A DNA stretch of 64,000 bases from Eubacterium sp. AF22-9 (GCA_003458705.1 QRVH01000005.1:1-64000), one strand, 5' to 3'; counted from the first letter of the stretch, positions 17,901 to 27,055 are shown. The notes: generated by a model from the sequence alone, not told the origin. Numbers and translations are program-made.

Positions 17901-19820
17901 ATGAGTTGCAGCTGTTGTATCCTTAGTTGTTTCCTCAGCCTTTGTTGTCTCATTATTCTTTGTTGTTGCTTCTGTTTCCTTTGTTGTAGCCTCTGTTGCC
18001 TTTGTCTCAGCTTCTGAAGCCTTTGTTGAAGATTCGCCTTCACCAGTAGTGTTATTCTTACCTACTGAACCACCGATTAACTTAATCTGGCTCTCATAAT
18101 TCTGAAGTGCTTTCTTAAGTTCTGCATTAACTGCATATGAAGCATCATCAACATCATTATTGAATGTCCATTTGAAATCTCCACCATTCATTCTTCCTGC
18201 ATTTGCTGTTACAATAGCAGGAACATCTTCTGCCTTGTCAGCCTTGTAAGAATACATAATATCTGATGTGTCAAAGTTGTTATATGTGTTGCTTCCTGTA
18301 TAAGACTTAACATCTGAACCAATCTTTTCATCTGCTGATGAAACTACTACAGCATCAAAATCCTGAGTAGATGTTGTTCCATTAAGATTATAAGCTGTCT
18401 CAACTCCCTTAAGAGTATATGTTGATGAACCATAAGGAATGAAAGTATATGAACCTGTCAAAATATTTCCAAATGCCTTGATTGTTCCACCTGCTTCCTT
18501 AGAGAATGTAGCCTTGTTAGCAACATCTCTGTCTGTTCCACCTGCAAATACATCTGAGCCCTGCATTGATGTAAGCATTGGATATGGGCAATTTCTAAAG
18601 TAGTTGCTCTCAACAAATACTGATGAACCAAGTGTTGAGCCTGCACCATACTTTGCATTTCCATCGTAGTAGTTGTTATAAACATGTGCTGAATAATATC
18701 TTACTCGAGGATGTCTGCTGTCTGAATGATCATACCAGTTATGATGGTATGTAATGTAAAGTCCTTCTGTAGTTCCTTCTGAAAGTCCAAGTAAGTTACA
18801 TTTTCCGTTATCCCAGAAATGGTTATATGAGAATGTAACATATGTAGATTTCTTGCAGTCAAGTGCTCCATCACCTTTAGACTGATCTGCATCACCACCT
18901 GCATTACCATAAAACATATCACAGTTGTGAACCCAGATATGGTCGTTGCCCTGCTGAAGACCAACATCATCACCCTCATCAGAATCACAAAGCATATAAC
19001 CGATATTTCTTACTTCTGCATTAGAAACATTCTTAAGTCTTAATCCCCATCCTAATGCCACAGCATCTTCTCCGATACCTTCAACTGTAACACCAGTTGA
19101 TAATCTCTTGCTGTCGCTGCTTCCTGTAATTACAATATCGCCCTTGCAATCCTTGTCACTGTTAATCTGTCCTAAATTAGAAACTGTTCCAACAATTCTT
19201 ATATCAAGAGGTCTCTTATCGTAACCCTTCTTATATAAAGATAAGATTTCAACAATACCTGTTCCCAATGTTGTTGCGCCCTTGTTAGAAGTAACAACAT
19301 CAAGTGTCATTGTATCCTTAGTCTCTTCTGTTAAATAAAGAACTATTGCATTGTCCTTTAATGTACCATCTTCATTGTATGCACCTGATGATGTTCCATT
19401 AACCCAGCCAAAACCAGTTCTGTCATAATTAACAACTGCAACCTTATCAGTTGTTACCGAAGTCTTGTCTGATGCATCATCATTAGCAACTGATACAGTA
19501 AATGTATACTCGCCTGCTGCCAAACCTACTGCATCTGCTCTCCAGTGACCATCCTTATACTCTCTTATAAGCTGATCATCAATCTTTGTTGTCTTTCCGT
19601 TACCAGTTACTGTAACTTCGAATTTTGCAGCATTCTTAACTGTTGTCCACTCGACATATGCTGCTTCGCTTTTTCCTGAAACTTCCGTAATTTCAAGAGT
19701 TCCTAACTTCTCAGCCTTAACTGTAAGTAAAGAAGTTGGAATAATGATACTTACTGTCATAACTAATGCAAGTATCCATGCCCATTTTCTGCGGGCTACT
19801 TTGCCTATTATAGCCTTCAT
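14946..19820 (-). CDS. Surface-anchored multimodular pectate lyase, PL1 + PL9
   Basis: The start MKAIIGKVARRKWAW at 19820 follows GGGAGGAG and matches the paralogue at 24111. Modules of the 1624-residue protein: signal peptide (1-36); PL1 parallel beta-helix to about 520, with WVHNCDMFYG near 295 and SDSRHPRVR downstream; Thr/Lys/Glu linker; a small beta domain (about 650-750) missing from the paralogue; a second linker; PL9 beta-helix (about 810-1250) with ENADGFAAKLTCGEGN and SDDGWDLY; a third linker; a beta-sandwich (1335-1475) ending YYVEVSNGIA; a Pro/Thr/Gln wall-spanning tail; and a C-terminal ETKTGD, transmembrane helix and SKRRRVK. Both lyase families cleave polygalacturonate by beta-elimination. 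The tail indicates retention at the surface, though the sorting motif is far from LPXTG. Confidence 0.92.
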   Translation of the reverse strand: MKAIIGKVARRKWAWILALVMTVSIIIPTSLLTVKAEKLGTLEITEVSGKSEAAYVEWTTVKNAAKFEVTVTGNGKTTKIDDQLIREYKDGHWRADAVGLAAGEYTFTVSVANDDASDKTSVTTDKVAVVNYDRTGFGWVNGTSSGAYNEDGTLKDNAIVLYLTEETKDTMTLDVVTSNKGATTLGTGIVEILSLYKKGYDKRPLDIRIVGTVSNLGQINSDKDCKGDIVITGSSDSKRLSTGVTVEGIGEDAVALGWGLRLKNVSNAEVRNIGYMLCDSDEGDDVGLQQGNDHIWVHNCDMFYGNAGGDADQSKGDGALDCKKSTYVTFSYNHFWDNGKCNLLGLSEGTTEGLYITYHHNWYDHSDSRHPRVRYYSAHVYNNYYDGNAKYGAGSTLGSSVFVESNYFRNCPYPMLTSMQGSDVFAGGTDRDVANKATFSKEAGGTIKAFGNILTGSYTFIPYGSSTYTLKGVETAYNLNGTTSTQDFDAVVVSSADEKIGSDVKSYTGSNTYNNFDTSDIMYSYKADKAEDVPAIVTANAGRMNGGDFKWTFNNDVDDASYAVNAELKKALQNYESQIKLIGGSVGKNNTTGEGESSTKASEAETKATEATTKETEATTKNNETTKAEETTKDTTAATHTYIADKKTNDSYFTIGGSLKDSEATYNGKTYSKAVKLDSKGSITFKTTTDNATLSILVSAKKSGSSVKVNDDVSFKEIGTSVEYRTVELGKAGTYVIKQNKNENYIYMVVVTEKGQAATESSTKATEPATKATEATTKATEATTKATEATTKATEATTKETETPSVPSEAGKYDSKSLSYSGAYTDISTKKDSEFKNAKYVSTSEEIRAAIDNAKAGDVIIIKEGTYKFDSIESLMAKDDKGKTGAPALYITNNGVADNYIILKAEYGKSVKFDFSSQKLASFNRGLIHYADYWYFEGINFYHAGDNGVLLSGNNNIFEKCVFEANRDTGLQIARKDANAQPTKDTWPSNNLIINCTSFNNVDPVDEGGNGENADGFAAKLTCGEGNVFDGCISYCNSDDGWDLYAKPATGSIGVVTIRNCIAYGNGKLSDGSGEAAGDMNGFKLGGSNGKVPTPHVVLNCIALNNGACGFTDNGNGGALTLMNCTSVANGKYAKKSNFTFYRSSSDSMYMGLVSVDDTDSDKFVGKMLNSIYFNSKKYYRISGMIPTVMANGDKKGDVVSNPSGISGMFISTNNTIDTNKSLDSQIRNADGTINVKGLYETTGEYATMGAHFGAANQIIKVSVNTNVKEDETKTEETSSSQETTKATETTTKETQAPTKATEATTKETQAPTKATEATTKETQAPTEAAGQKLILNANNMKAETIKSSIYADGFKINASLDDGTVTVDGNTKSYNGKSFKQRIKLGGAGTTAKRSIEFKTAGASTVTVYAISSTKDKERKLQLIDKNGKTVATSATIGGTSLVTVTFNIKEAGEYYIASTSGGINVYYVEVSNGIALTGSTEAPTTEPTQAPTEAPTTKPTQAPTVAPTTESTQAATEQETTKTAGSTTAPTQAPTVKPSQADSTVSADVKKPEVGADEEKITNSQVETVSSDTAASAKTPEVAADETKTGDASHMMMYVIIFISALAVFAGSAVVSKRRRVK
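15838..15963. repeat. Near-identical 42-bp coding repeats in a linker
   Basis: About three copies of a 42-bp unit encode TKETQAPTKATEAT. A second array of 21-bp units (TKATEAT) lies at about 17410-17520 in the same gene. Such arrays can gain or lose units by slippage without breaking the frame. Confidence 0.75.
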
Positions 19821-19885
19821 AGTTCTCCTCCCAATGCATCTTTTTGTGCACATTTGTTATAATGCACAAGCACTATGGCGCTATC

Positions 19886-19959
19886 TTAGCAACTTTTTAC
19901 AAATAAAGATATAGTACCGCTATAGGCTTTTAGTACTAATTAAAGCTAAACGGTACCAT
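19886..19959 (-). promoter_or_regulatory. Upstream motifs shared by the two pectate lyase genes
   Basis: The minus-strand block GTAAAAAGTTGCTAAGATA sits about 66 bases before the start, and ATGGTACC lies further upstream at 19952-19959. Both recur upstream of the paralogue at 24111. The remainder of 19821-20117 shows no gene. Confidence 0.4.
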
Positions 19960-20117
19960 GTTGCAATAAATACCTACTTTCAGGGGGATTTTTCGTTATT
20001 TTGTATAGATATTTACAGTCACCCCTCAATATATTGTATATATTTCACATGTTCAATTGTAACTGCACATACATTCCACCTTTTCAAATGATGCAATCTC
20101 TTACAAAAAAATCATAC

Positions 20118-20158
20118 AAAAAGGACTGTCACAATGGTTTAGTCCACTGTGGCAGCCC
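20118..20158 (-). terminator. Terminator after the secreted pectate lyase gene
   Basis: Fifteen-base arms at 20123-20137 and 20144-20158 pair with G-U wobbles, followed on the minus strand by TTTTT. Confidence 0.8.
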
Positions 20159-20178
20159 TGCTGTCATACTATATTTAA

Positions 20179-23100
20179 TTAGTAAGCAATACCATTAGAT
20201 ACTTCTACATAATAAATATTAATTCCGCCATCTTCTGACACAATATAATACTCACCTGCTTCATCCAGTCTGAATGATACTGATTTAAGTGATGAACCAG
20301 GAATCTTTGATGTACTTGTTACATCATTGCCATCCTTATCAATAATCTTAATAAGTCTGCTTGTATCTGTATCTGAACTTGTTGCATATATCTTTACTTT
20401 AGATTCACCTGCTGTCTTAAATGCAATAGCTCTTGCAGATTCGCTTCCTGCTCCACCAAGCTTGATTCTCTTGGTAAAGCTGATATTCTTGTAATCCTTT
20501 GCACTCTTATCAACTGTTACTGTCTTCTTGCTTGTTGCAACAATCTTAAATCCATCAACTACAGTTGACTTCTTAATCTTTCCTGTTGCTGCATCATTAG
20601 CATTAAGAATTAACTTCTCACCCTTTGTTGATACTGAAGTATCTTCCTGCGTTGCCTTTGTAGCTTCAGTTGTTGTCTGTGTTTCCCTTGTTGTCGCCTC
20701 TGTAGCCTTTGTTGGAGCCTGTGTCTCCTTTGTTGTTGCCTCTGTTGCCTTTGTCGGAGCCTGTGTCTCCTTTGTTGTTGCCTCTGTTGCCTTTGTTGGA
20801 GCCTGTGTCTCCTTTGTTGTGCTTTCTGTTGCTTTAGTTGTTTCCTGAGCCTTTGTTGTCTCTTCTGGCTTAGTTACTTCAGATGATGAATTCTTTGAAG
20901 ATACACTAATCATCTGATTAGCAACATTGAATCTTGCTCCCATTGAAGCATAGCTTCCTATTGTCTCATAGAGACCGTTCATATTAACAGTTCCATCAGA
21001 ATTTCTAAGCTGTTTATCTATATTTTTGCTCATATCAATTGCATTAACAGTGTTCTTAAACATTCCGGCTGTCTTAGCAGGGTCAGTTACAACAGTTCCC
21101 TTCTTATCACCACTCACTAAAGATGTAAGAACAGAACCTGTAAGACTGAAATACTTTCCAGAGTTGTAATAGATTGAGTTAGCCATCTTGCCTGTGAACT
21201 TATCTGAATCTATTGCACCTGCTGAAACAAGTCCCATGAATATTGCATTACTTGATGTTCTGTAACATAAGAAGTTGCCCTTCTTAGCATACTTTCCATT
21301 GCCCCATGCTGTGACATTCATAATTGTAAGACCTGTTGGGTTATTATTATCTGTAAATCCTGTTGCACCATTGTCAAATGATAAGCAGTTCATTACCTTA
21401 TGTGGTGTTCCAACACCTGAACCGCCAAGCTTGAAGCCATTCATATCTCCATTAGCATAATGAACACCATTAGATAATGTTCCATTATTAAATGCCACGC
21501 AGTTTCTAATTGTAATTACACCTATAGGACCTGTTGCACTCTTTGCAAATAAATCCCATCCATCATCTGAGTTGCTGTATGATATACATCCGTCAAACAC
21601 ATTGCCTTCACCACATGTAAGCTTTGCAGCAAAACCATCTGCATTCTCACCTGTACCGCCCTGGTCAGGGAAATCACAGTTATCATGTGATGTACAGTTG
21701 ATAATCAGGTTATTTGATGGCCATAAATCTTTAGTAGCAGCTGTTGTGTCATATCTTGAAATCTGGAGTCCTGAATCTCTGTTTGCTTCAAATACACATT
21801 TTTCAAAAATGTTGTTATTACCAGCAAGTAATACTCCGTTATCACCCGCGCCATAGAAGTTAATTCCCTGGAAATACCAGTAATCTCCATCTACAACTAC
21901 ACCTCTGTTAGCTCCGTCAAGCTTCTGTGCTGAGAAATCAAACTTAACTTCCTTGCCACTTTCAGCCTTTACAATGATATAAGAACCAGCCTTACCATTC
22001 ATTGCACTGTTAATTACAATTGTATCAGAGAACTTATATGTTCCCTCTTTTACAATAATAACATCGCCAGCCTTTGCTGAACTGATTGCATTAAGAATCT
22101 CACTTGAAGATGATACATATTTTGCATTCTTGAAATCTGAATCCTTCTTCTTGCTGATATCTGTATAAGCGCCTGAATAAGAAAGACTTGTCTTATCATA
22201 TGATGTTGTTACATCTGATCCTGTTGTCTCTTTTTCAGTTGACTTAGTTGTGCTCTCTGTTGCCTTTGTAGCCTCTGTTGCTTTAGCTGTTGTCTGTGTT
22301 TCCTTTGTTGTTGCCTGTGTAGCTTTTGTTGTACTCTCTGTTGCCTTAGTTTCTTCTGTTGTTGGATCTGGTGAAACAATCTTTGCATTAGTACCACCTA
22401 CAGAAAGAAGTTCTGTATTCTTGTAATTAGTAACTGCTGCCTTTAATTCCTTATCTATTACATATACAGAATCATCTTTATCAGAGAATGTCCATGGAAT
22501 CACTCCACCGCCAAGGCTTCCTGCTCCCTTTGCAGATGTTACTACTGAAGGTACATCTTCTGCATTATTAAGGCTTCCTGATTTAACTCCGAGATCCTTA
22601 GTTGTATCAAAGTTATCATAAGATGTTCCACCTGCTACAGTCTTATATGAAGATGGAACCTTCTCATCTGCTGATTTTGCAAGGTATGCATCAAATGATG
22701 ATGCATTTGCAGCATCACCTGTTTCTGAAACAGCATTTGCATAGATAATCTTCTGTGCACCTACAATAACATTACCAAATGCTTTGATGATACCACCATT
22801 CTCTCCTGAGAATGTACCCTCACCAAGTGCATCTGTTCCCTGATTAGATGAAAGCATTGGATTCTTGCAGTTTCTGAAATAGTTATTCTGTACGAATAAT
22901 GAAGAACCCATTGTTGAACCAGCACCGTACTTTGCATTGCCATCATAGTAGTTGTTATACATATGCACTGACATTGTTCTTACTCTTGCGTGTCTTGAAT
23001 CAGAATGGTCAAACCAGTTATGATGATATGTAATATAGTTAGGACCAGATTCACTCTTCATTCCACATAAAGAGCACTTACCTGAGTCATAAAAATGTAC

Positions 23101-24111
23101 ATATGAAACTGTTATATACTGTGAATTACCTTTAATGTCAATTGAACCATCACCCTTTGCCTGGTCAGCATCTCCACCTGCTTTACCATAGTACAGATCA
23201 ACATTGTGAATCCATACATTGCAGTTTGCTGTATCGAGAGAAATACCATCATCCATGAAATTGATAATTGAGAAATTTCTCATCTCAACATTTCCTGCAT
23301 TTCTTAAGAGGAAACCGAATCCATTGATTGTCGCATCATTTCCGATGCCCTCTATTGTCATATTAAGATTTGAATAAGCACTAGCTCCTTTAATCTGTAC
23401 TCCCTCAGATGAACTTGAAAACTTATCCATTGCAGCATCTGTAACACATCCGATTACACGGACATCAAGTGCTCTTGTTTCTATCCCCTTGCTAGCACTC
23501 TTTGTATATGCATCAATTATTGTCTGAAGACCTGTATATTCCTTCTCTCCCTTTGCCTCTTTTACTGATGCCTTAATAGTCTTTGCATTATCGTTAGTAA
23601 CATAAAGAACAATTGCATCTTTCTTAAGTGTTCCATCCTCATTGTAAGCACCTGAACCTGTCTTATACTTTGATTCAGATGAAAATGCAAATCCGGATCT
23701 GTCATATGAACTTACATTAAGTGTCTTAGTAACCTGTGCTTTGTCAGTAACTTCCTTTCCGTTCTTTACAGGAACTACCTTAATAACATAGTCACCTGCC
23801 GCAAGTCCTACTGCATCAACCCTGTAGTAGTTCTTATACTTTCTGATAAGTTCATTGTCGATTCTTGCATAAGCAGAATCTGACTGGCTGGCTTTCTTGA
23901 TATATGCTGTATATCCTTCTGCCTGATTATCAATGGACCACTGTGCATATGCTGACTCTAACCATCCTGCCGCACCATCAATAAATTTTACTGTTCCAAC
24001 ATCTGCCTTCACTGTAAGAAGTGATGTAGGAATCACGATACTCACAATCATAACTAATGCAAGTACCCATGCCCATTTTCTACGGGCTGCTTTGCTAATA
24101 ATAGCTTTCAT
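20179..24111 (-). CDS. Secreted multimodular pectate lyase, PL1 + PL9
   Basis: Paralogue of the lyase at 14946-19820, with 1310 residues. Order: signal peptide (core WAWVLALVMIVSIVIPTSLL); PL1 beta-helix to about 560, with WIHNVDLYYGKAGGDAD near 300 and SDSRHARVR; Thr-rich linker; PL9 beta-helix from about 640 to 1070, with ENADGFAAKLTCGEGN and SDDGWDLF; a linker of 14-residue repeats; and the C-terminal beta-sandwich. It stops immediately after YYVEVSNGIAY, where the paralogue continues into a wall-spanning tail and membrane anchor, so this copy should be released. The extra beta domain between PL1 and PL9 is also absent. AGGAGG precedes the ATG. A terminator separates the two genes, so each has its own transcript. 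Confidence 0.92.
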   Translation of the reverse strand: MKAIISKAARRKWAWVLALVMIVSIVIPTSLLTVKADVGTVKFIDGAAGWLESAYAQWSIDNQAEGYTAYIKKASQSDSAYARIDNELIRKYKNYYRVDAVGLAAGDYVIKVVPVKNGKEVTDKAQVTKTLNVSSYDRSGFAFSSESKYKTGSGAYNEDGTLKKDAIVLYVTNDNAKTIKASVKEAKGEKEYTGLQTIIDAYTKSASKGIETRALDVRVIGCVTDAAMDKFSSSSEGVQIKGASAYSNLNMTIEGIGNDATINGFGFLLRNAGNVEMRNFSIINFMDDGISLDTANCNVWIHNVDLYYGKAGGDADQAKGDGSIDIKGNSQYITVSYVHFYDSGKCSLCGMKSESGPNYITYHHNWFDHSDSRHARVRTMSVHMYNNYYDGNAKYGAGSTMGSSLFVQNNYFRNCKNPMLSSNQGTDALGEGTFSGENGGIIKAFGNVIVGAQKIIYANAVSETGDAANASSFDAYLAKSADEKVPSSYKTVAGGTSYDNFDTTKDLGVKSGSLNNAEDVPSVVTSAKGAGSLGGGVIPWTFSDKDDSVYVIDKELKAAVTNYKNTELLSVGGTNAKIVSPDPTTEETKATESTTKATQATTKETQTTAKATEATKATESTTKSTEKETTGSDVTTSYDKTSLSYSGAYTDISKKKDSDFKNAKYVSSSSEILNAISSAKAGDVIIVKEGTYKFSDTIVINSAMNGKAGSYIIVKAESGKEVKFDFSAQKLDGANRGVVVDGDYWYFQGINFYGAGDNGVLLAGNNNIFEKCVFEANRDSGLQISRYDTTAATKDLWPSNNLIINCTSHDNCDFPDQGGTGENADGFAAKLTCGEGNVFDGCISYSNSDDGWDLFAKSATGPIGVITIRNCVAFNNGTLSNGVHYANGDMNGFKLGGSGVGTPHKVMNCLSFDNGATGFTDNNNPTGLTIMNVTAWGNGKYAKKGNFLCYRTSSNAIFMGLVSAGAIDSDKFTGKMANSIYYNSGKYFSLTGSVLTSLVSGDKKGTVVTDPAKTAGMFKNTVNAIDMSKNIDKQLRNSDGTVNMNGLYETIGSYASMGARFNVANQMISVSSKNSSSEVTKPEETTKAQETTKATESTTKETQAPTKATEATTKETQAPTKATEATTKETQAPTKATEATTRETQTTTEATKATQEDTSVSTKGEKLILNANDAATGKIKKSTVVDGFKIVATSKKTVTVDKSAKDYKNISFTKRIKLGGAGSESARAIAFKTAGESKVKIYATSSDTDTSRLIKIIDKDGNDVTSTSKIPGSSLKSVSFRLDEAGEYYIVSEDGGINIYYVEVSNGIAY
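20680..20830. repeat. 42-bp coding repeats in the pectate lyase linker
   Basis: Three to four near-identical units encode KETQAPTKATEATT, the same unit as in the neighbouring paralogue, so gene conversion or recombination between the two genes is possible. Confidence 0.75.
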
Positions 24112-24182
24112 GTTTTGCTTTTCCTCCTCAATACATTAATTTGTGCATTTTGCTTTAACAAGCAAGGGTTTATGTCGTTATA

Positions 24183-24236
24183 TTAGCAACTTTTACTCAA
24201 AAAGTACATGTATGTTAAGTAGGAAATAGGTACCAT
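24183..24236 (-). promoter_or_regulatory. Upstream motifs shared with the paralogous pectate lyase
   Basis: Minus-strand GTAAAAGTTGCTAATATA lies about 72 bases before the start, and ATGGTACC at 24229-24236. Spacing between the two blocks differs from the other gene (46 against 66 bp). Confidence 0.4.
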
Positions 24237-24283
24237 TTTTATAATTTTTAAGTATTTCATATGAAAATATGACAAAAATATGT

Positions 24284-24327
24284 AAAACACCGTAGCACAT
24301 TTGCTGGTAAGCTAATATGCCACGGTG
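24284..24327 (-). terminator. Terminator after the metallophosphoesterase gene
   Basis: CACCGTAGCA (24288-24297) pairs with TGCCACGGTG (24318-24327) with one internal mismatch; TTTT follows on the minus strand. Confidence 0.65.
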
Positions 24328-24331
24328 CAGA

Positions 24332-24934
24332 TTAAACATCCGGATATTCAAATATATATCTCTCATACCCATTAATTATCTTAGTATTCTCATTATACTC
24401 ATATTCCTGCTTAAACTTCATCTGGTAGCTCTTATGGATATGACCATGGATAAAATACTTAGGCTTATATTTTTCCAACAGATAATTAAAGCCCTCAAAA
24501 CCCTTATGCGGTTCGTCAGGCCCGTCACCTATTCCCGCTGCCGGAGAATGTGTAAGCAGTATGTCAAAGCCCTTATTCTTCTTTATCGAAAACCACATTT
24601 TATTAATCCTGCGGTTCATTTCTTTCTGTGTATACTGGTTCTTTCCCTTCTTATATCTTATAGAACCACCAAGTCCCATTATACGGACCCCCTTATACAC
24701 ATATATCTTATTCTCAATATTGATACATCCATCCGGTGGCTGCATCTCATAACAGTCATCATGATTGCCATGCACATAAAGAACAGGTACTTTTGAAAAT
24801 GATGCAAGAAACGACAGATACTGGGGCTTTAAATCCCCAGCTGAAAGTATAAGATCAATACCTTCTAACTTTTCTTTTTCGAAATAATCCCATAAGTACT
24901 TTGATTCAACATCAGCTAACACAAGTATTTTCAT
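24332..24934 (-). CDS. Calcineurin-like metallophosphoesterase
   Basis: A 200-residue cytoplasmic protein, starting MKILVLADVES at 24934. The metallophosphoesterase motifs occur in order: LADVES (a deviation from the usual D-x-H, with Glu in place of His), SAGDLKP, YVHGNHDD, LLTHSPAAG and FIHGHIH. They form a two-metal centre for phosphate ester hydrolysis. The substrate is not known; small family members act on nucleotides, cyclic nucleotides or phosphoproteins. It lies 38 bp after the ParB-like/BMP fusion gene with a terminator after it, so the two form an operon and may share a pathway. Confidence 0.85.
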   Translation of the reverse strand: MKILVLADVESKYLWDYFEKEKLEGIDLILSAGDLKPQYLSFLASFSKVPVLYVHGNHDDCYEMQPPDGCINIENKIYVYKGVRIMGLGGSIRYKKGKNQYTQKEMNRRINKMWFSIKKNKGFDILLTHSPAAGIGDGPDEPHKGFEGFNYLLEKYKPKYFIHGHIHKSYQMKFKQEYEYNENTKIINGYERYIFEYPDV

Positions 24935-24972
24935 TAATATTTCCCCAGCCGCAGCAAACCACGGCATGCTTT

Positions 24973-26889
24973 CTATTCTTCTTCTTTAACAACACCCTGA
25001 AGTGCCATTTTTAATTTAGCGTTATCAGTAAGTTCACCATACTGAGGCAGTCTTCCGACTACATTGTCAAGCAGCCAGTCCATAGTGATTATATCTTCAG
25101 GATCAATAAGAACGCCTTCTTCAACTCTTACATTTCCCTGCTGGTCTTTTAACTCGCCCTCAAACACTCTGAACCTTGCTTCTTTAAGTTCTGTCTCAAA
25201 CAGCTTTACAAGCCTCTTAGTTGCTGACGGCAGACTCTCTGAATATATAAGGTCAACAACGCCTGCCGACATTCCCCACCAGTAATTAAGTGCCTTTACA
25301 TTATCGCCGTCCTCATCCTTACTCCAAGAGCCGCTCATAATGCTCTGGATAAGCTTTTCATAAAAAACTCCCCAGTGCCATACCGGCATGGCAAGGTGCT
25401 TATCAGAATCACTTGCCTTATACAGACCGAACTTTCTCTTGCTCTTTCCCGGAGTAATCATATCCTGATCAGATATAATGCTTATATTCTTCTTCGCAAG
25501 ATTACCCTCCGAATCATTATCCCTGATACTGTTCCACTCAAGATAAACCTTAGCTCTCGGATTAACGAACTTTACTCCCAGTGCAAATGCATTGATATTT
25601 GCACATGCACCATACACCGGATTGTCAGCTATATAGCCAACATTGTCATCATCTGCCATAGAGCCTGCAATAATTCCTGTTATGAATTTTGCCTCAAACA
25701 TTCTCGCATAATATGACCTGATGTATTTATGTGAAATGTTAAGAGAACAGTCCAGAATCTTTACTGACGGATGTGCTATCGCAGCCTTCAGTCCTGCCAT
25801 ATTCATTGCAGAAGATGTAAGGAATATAAGGTCACAGCCTTTCTTTATAAGCCTGTTAATTGCGGCTTCATCACTCTGTTCAGGTGTCGCATTTTCTTCA
25901 ACATAAGTCTCTATCTGGTCGCCAAATGTATCATCAATATATTGTCTCCCAAGTTCATGTGCATAGCACCACTCTGAATCCTGCGGAGTCTTTTCATACA
26001 CAAATCCAACCTTAAGCTTCTTAACTCCTCCCATTGGAAGCAGATAGCTTAATATATTCTTCTTAGGTGCTGCAGCTGGTGTCATCTTAAGTTCCACTTC
26101 GCTGTTATCATCAATAAGCTCGAATTCAGCCCATGTCTTGGCAACATTCTTTGCCATCTCAGACTTAGTCATTCTCTTAACAGCATCATATCCGTGGATA
26201 TGTATAAACCTTAAGAAAGAATCACCTGTTGGAAAGTCAAATTTGTCCCCGCCTCTTGATTCATAAGCAAGCCTGAAATTAAGATAACATGAAACAAGAT
26301 CTTTCTTATCATCTTCATCCATCGGCTCTCCCGGTGTAATCCCAACCAGCTCCATAAGAGTTGTAAAACTGCCCTCTTTACTGAAATATATATCATTTAA
26401 CTTAGTAGATTTATAAAAATCCATGAATTCATAATATATCTTAACATCAGGATCATCACTATACTTAGGTATCTTTCTTATAACCTGTGCACTTACTGTC
26501 ACCGCCTTAAAATACTTAAGTACACTGACTCTTTTATTACCTTCAAGCACATAGAACTTATTCATGTACTCATATACTTTAATATCGTCTCTTATTCCCT
26601 CATTTACCTGACTGTCGCTAAGTGAAGCCCACTTTGCCGAAAATTCTGTTCCCCAGTCAAGTATAGGCATAAAGTTGTCTGCAAATGCTGTAGTTCTTCC
26701 TGCTGTACATGTTCCTACTACCAGCCTTAATGGAATCTGGTCACTTCCAAGACTGACTTCTCTGTCAATACTGCTTTCATCAATAATATCCTCCAGAACC
26801 GGAAGATATGGATAAGTACCCTTATTTACACACGCATGATATTCTTTTTTACCAATCTTTACTGCACTGAGATAATCCTGCACTGACAT
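24973..26889 (-). CDS. ParB-like domain fused to a BMP-type nucleoside/lipoprotein-binding domain, no signal peptide
   Basis: The 638-residue protein has two parts. Residues 1-270 contain a ParB/sulfiredoxin-like motif (YVLEGNKRVSVLKYFKA, around residue 115). Residues 290-590 resemble BMP/Med-type substrate-binding proteins, which bind purine nucleosides: KKLKVGFVYEKTP, GCDLIFLTSSAMN, FITGIIAGSMADDDNVGYIAD, and VYLEWNSIRDN. BMP proteins are normally exported lipoproteins, but here there is no signal peptide or lipobox, so the binding domain must work in the cytoplasm. It is followed by a metallophosphoesterase in the same operon; no ABC transporter genes adjoin. A nucleoside or nucleotide sensor coupled to a ParB-like (possibly CTP-binding or kinase-like) fold is inference. 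The usual BMP annotation as a transporter component is probably wrong. Confidence 0.75.
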   Translation of the reverse strand: MSVQDYLSAVKIGKKEYHACVNKGTYPYLPVLEDIIDESSIDREVSLGSDQIPLRLVVGTCTAGRTTAFADNFMPILDWGTEFSAKWASLSDSQVNEGIRDDIKVYEYMNKFYVLEGNKRVSVLKYFKAVTVSAQVIRKIPKYSDDPDVKIYYEFMDFYKSTKLNDIYFSKEGSFTTLMELVGITPGEPMDEDDKKDLVSCYLNFRLAYESRGGDKFDFPTGDSFLRFIHIHGYDAVKRMTKSEMAKNVAKTWAEFELIDDNSEVELKMTPAAAPKKNILSYLLPMGGVKKLKVGFVYEKTPQDSEWCYAHELGRQYIDDTFGDQIETYVEENATPEQSDEAAINRLIKKGCDLIFLTSSAMNMAGLKAAIAHPSVKILDCSLNISHKYIRSYYARMFEAKFITGIIAGSMADDDNVGYIADNPVYGACANINAFALGVKFVNPRAKVYLEWNSIRDNDSEGNLAKKNISIISDQDMITPGKSKRKFGLYKASDSDKHLAMPVWHWGVFYEKLIQSIMSGSWSKDEDGDNVKALNYWWGMSAGVVDLIYSESLPSATKRLVKLFETELKEARFRVFEGELKDQQGNVRVEEGVLIDPEDIITMDWLLDNVVGRLPQYGELTDNAKLKMALQGVVKEEE

Positions 26890-27026
26890 ATCTTTTACCT
26901 TTCCTTTCTGTCTGCATTCTACCCTTTAATGTTCCTGTATGTAACATTTGCAAACCGCCATATCTTATTTATTTCTACTTACATATATAAAACTATCACA
27001 TTTTCACCAAAAAATACACCTTAAAA

Positions 27027-27055
27027 TTGACTTTTGTTAATTATGCTAGTATCTT
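27027..27055 (+). promoter_or_regulatory. Possible promoter for the aminotransferase gene
   Basis: TTGACT at 27027-27032 and TATCTT at 27050-27055, 17 bp apart, about 80 bp before the chosen start. Confidence 0.4.
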
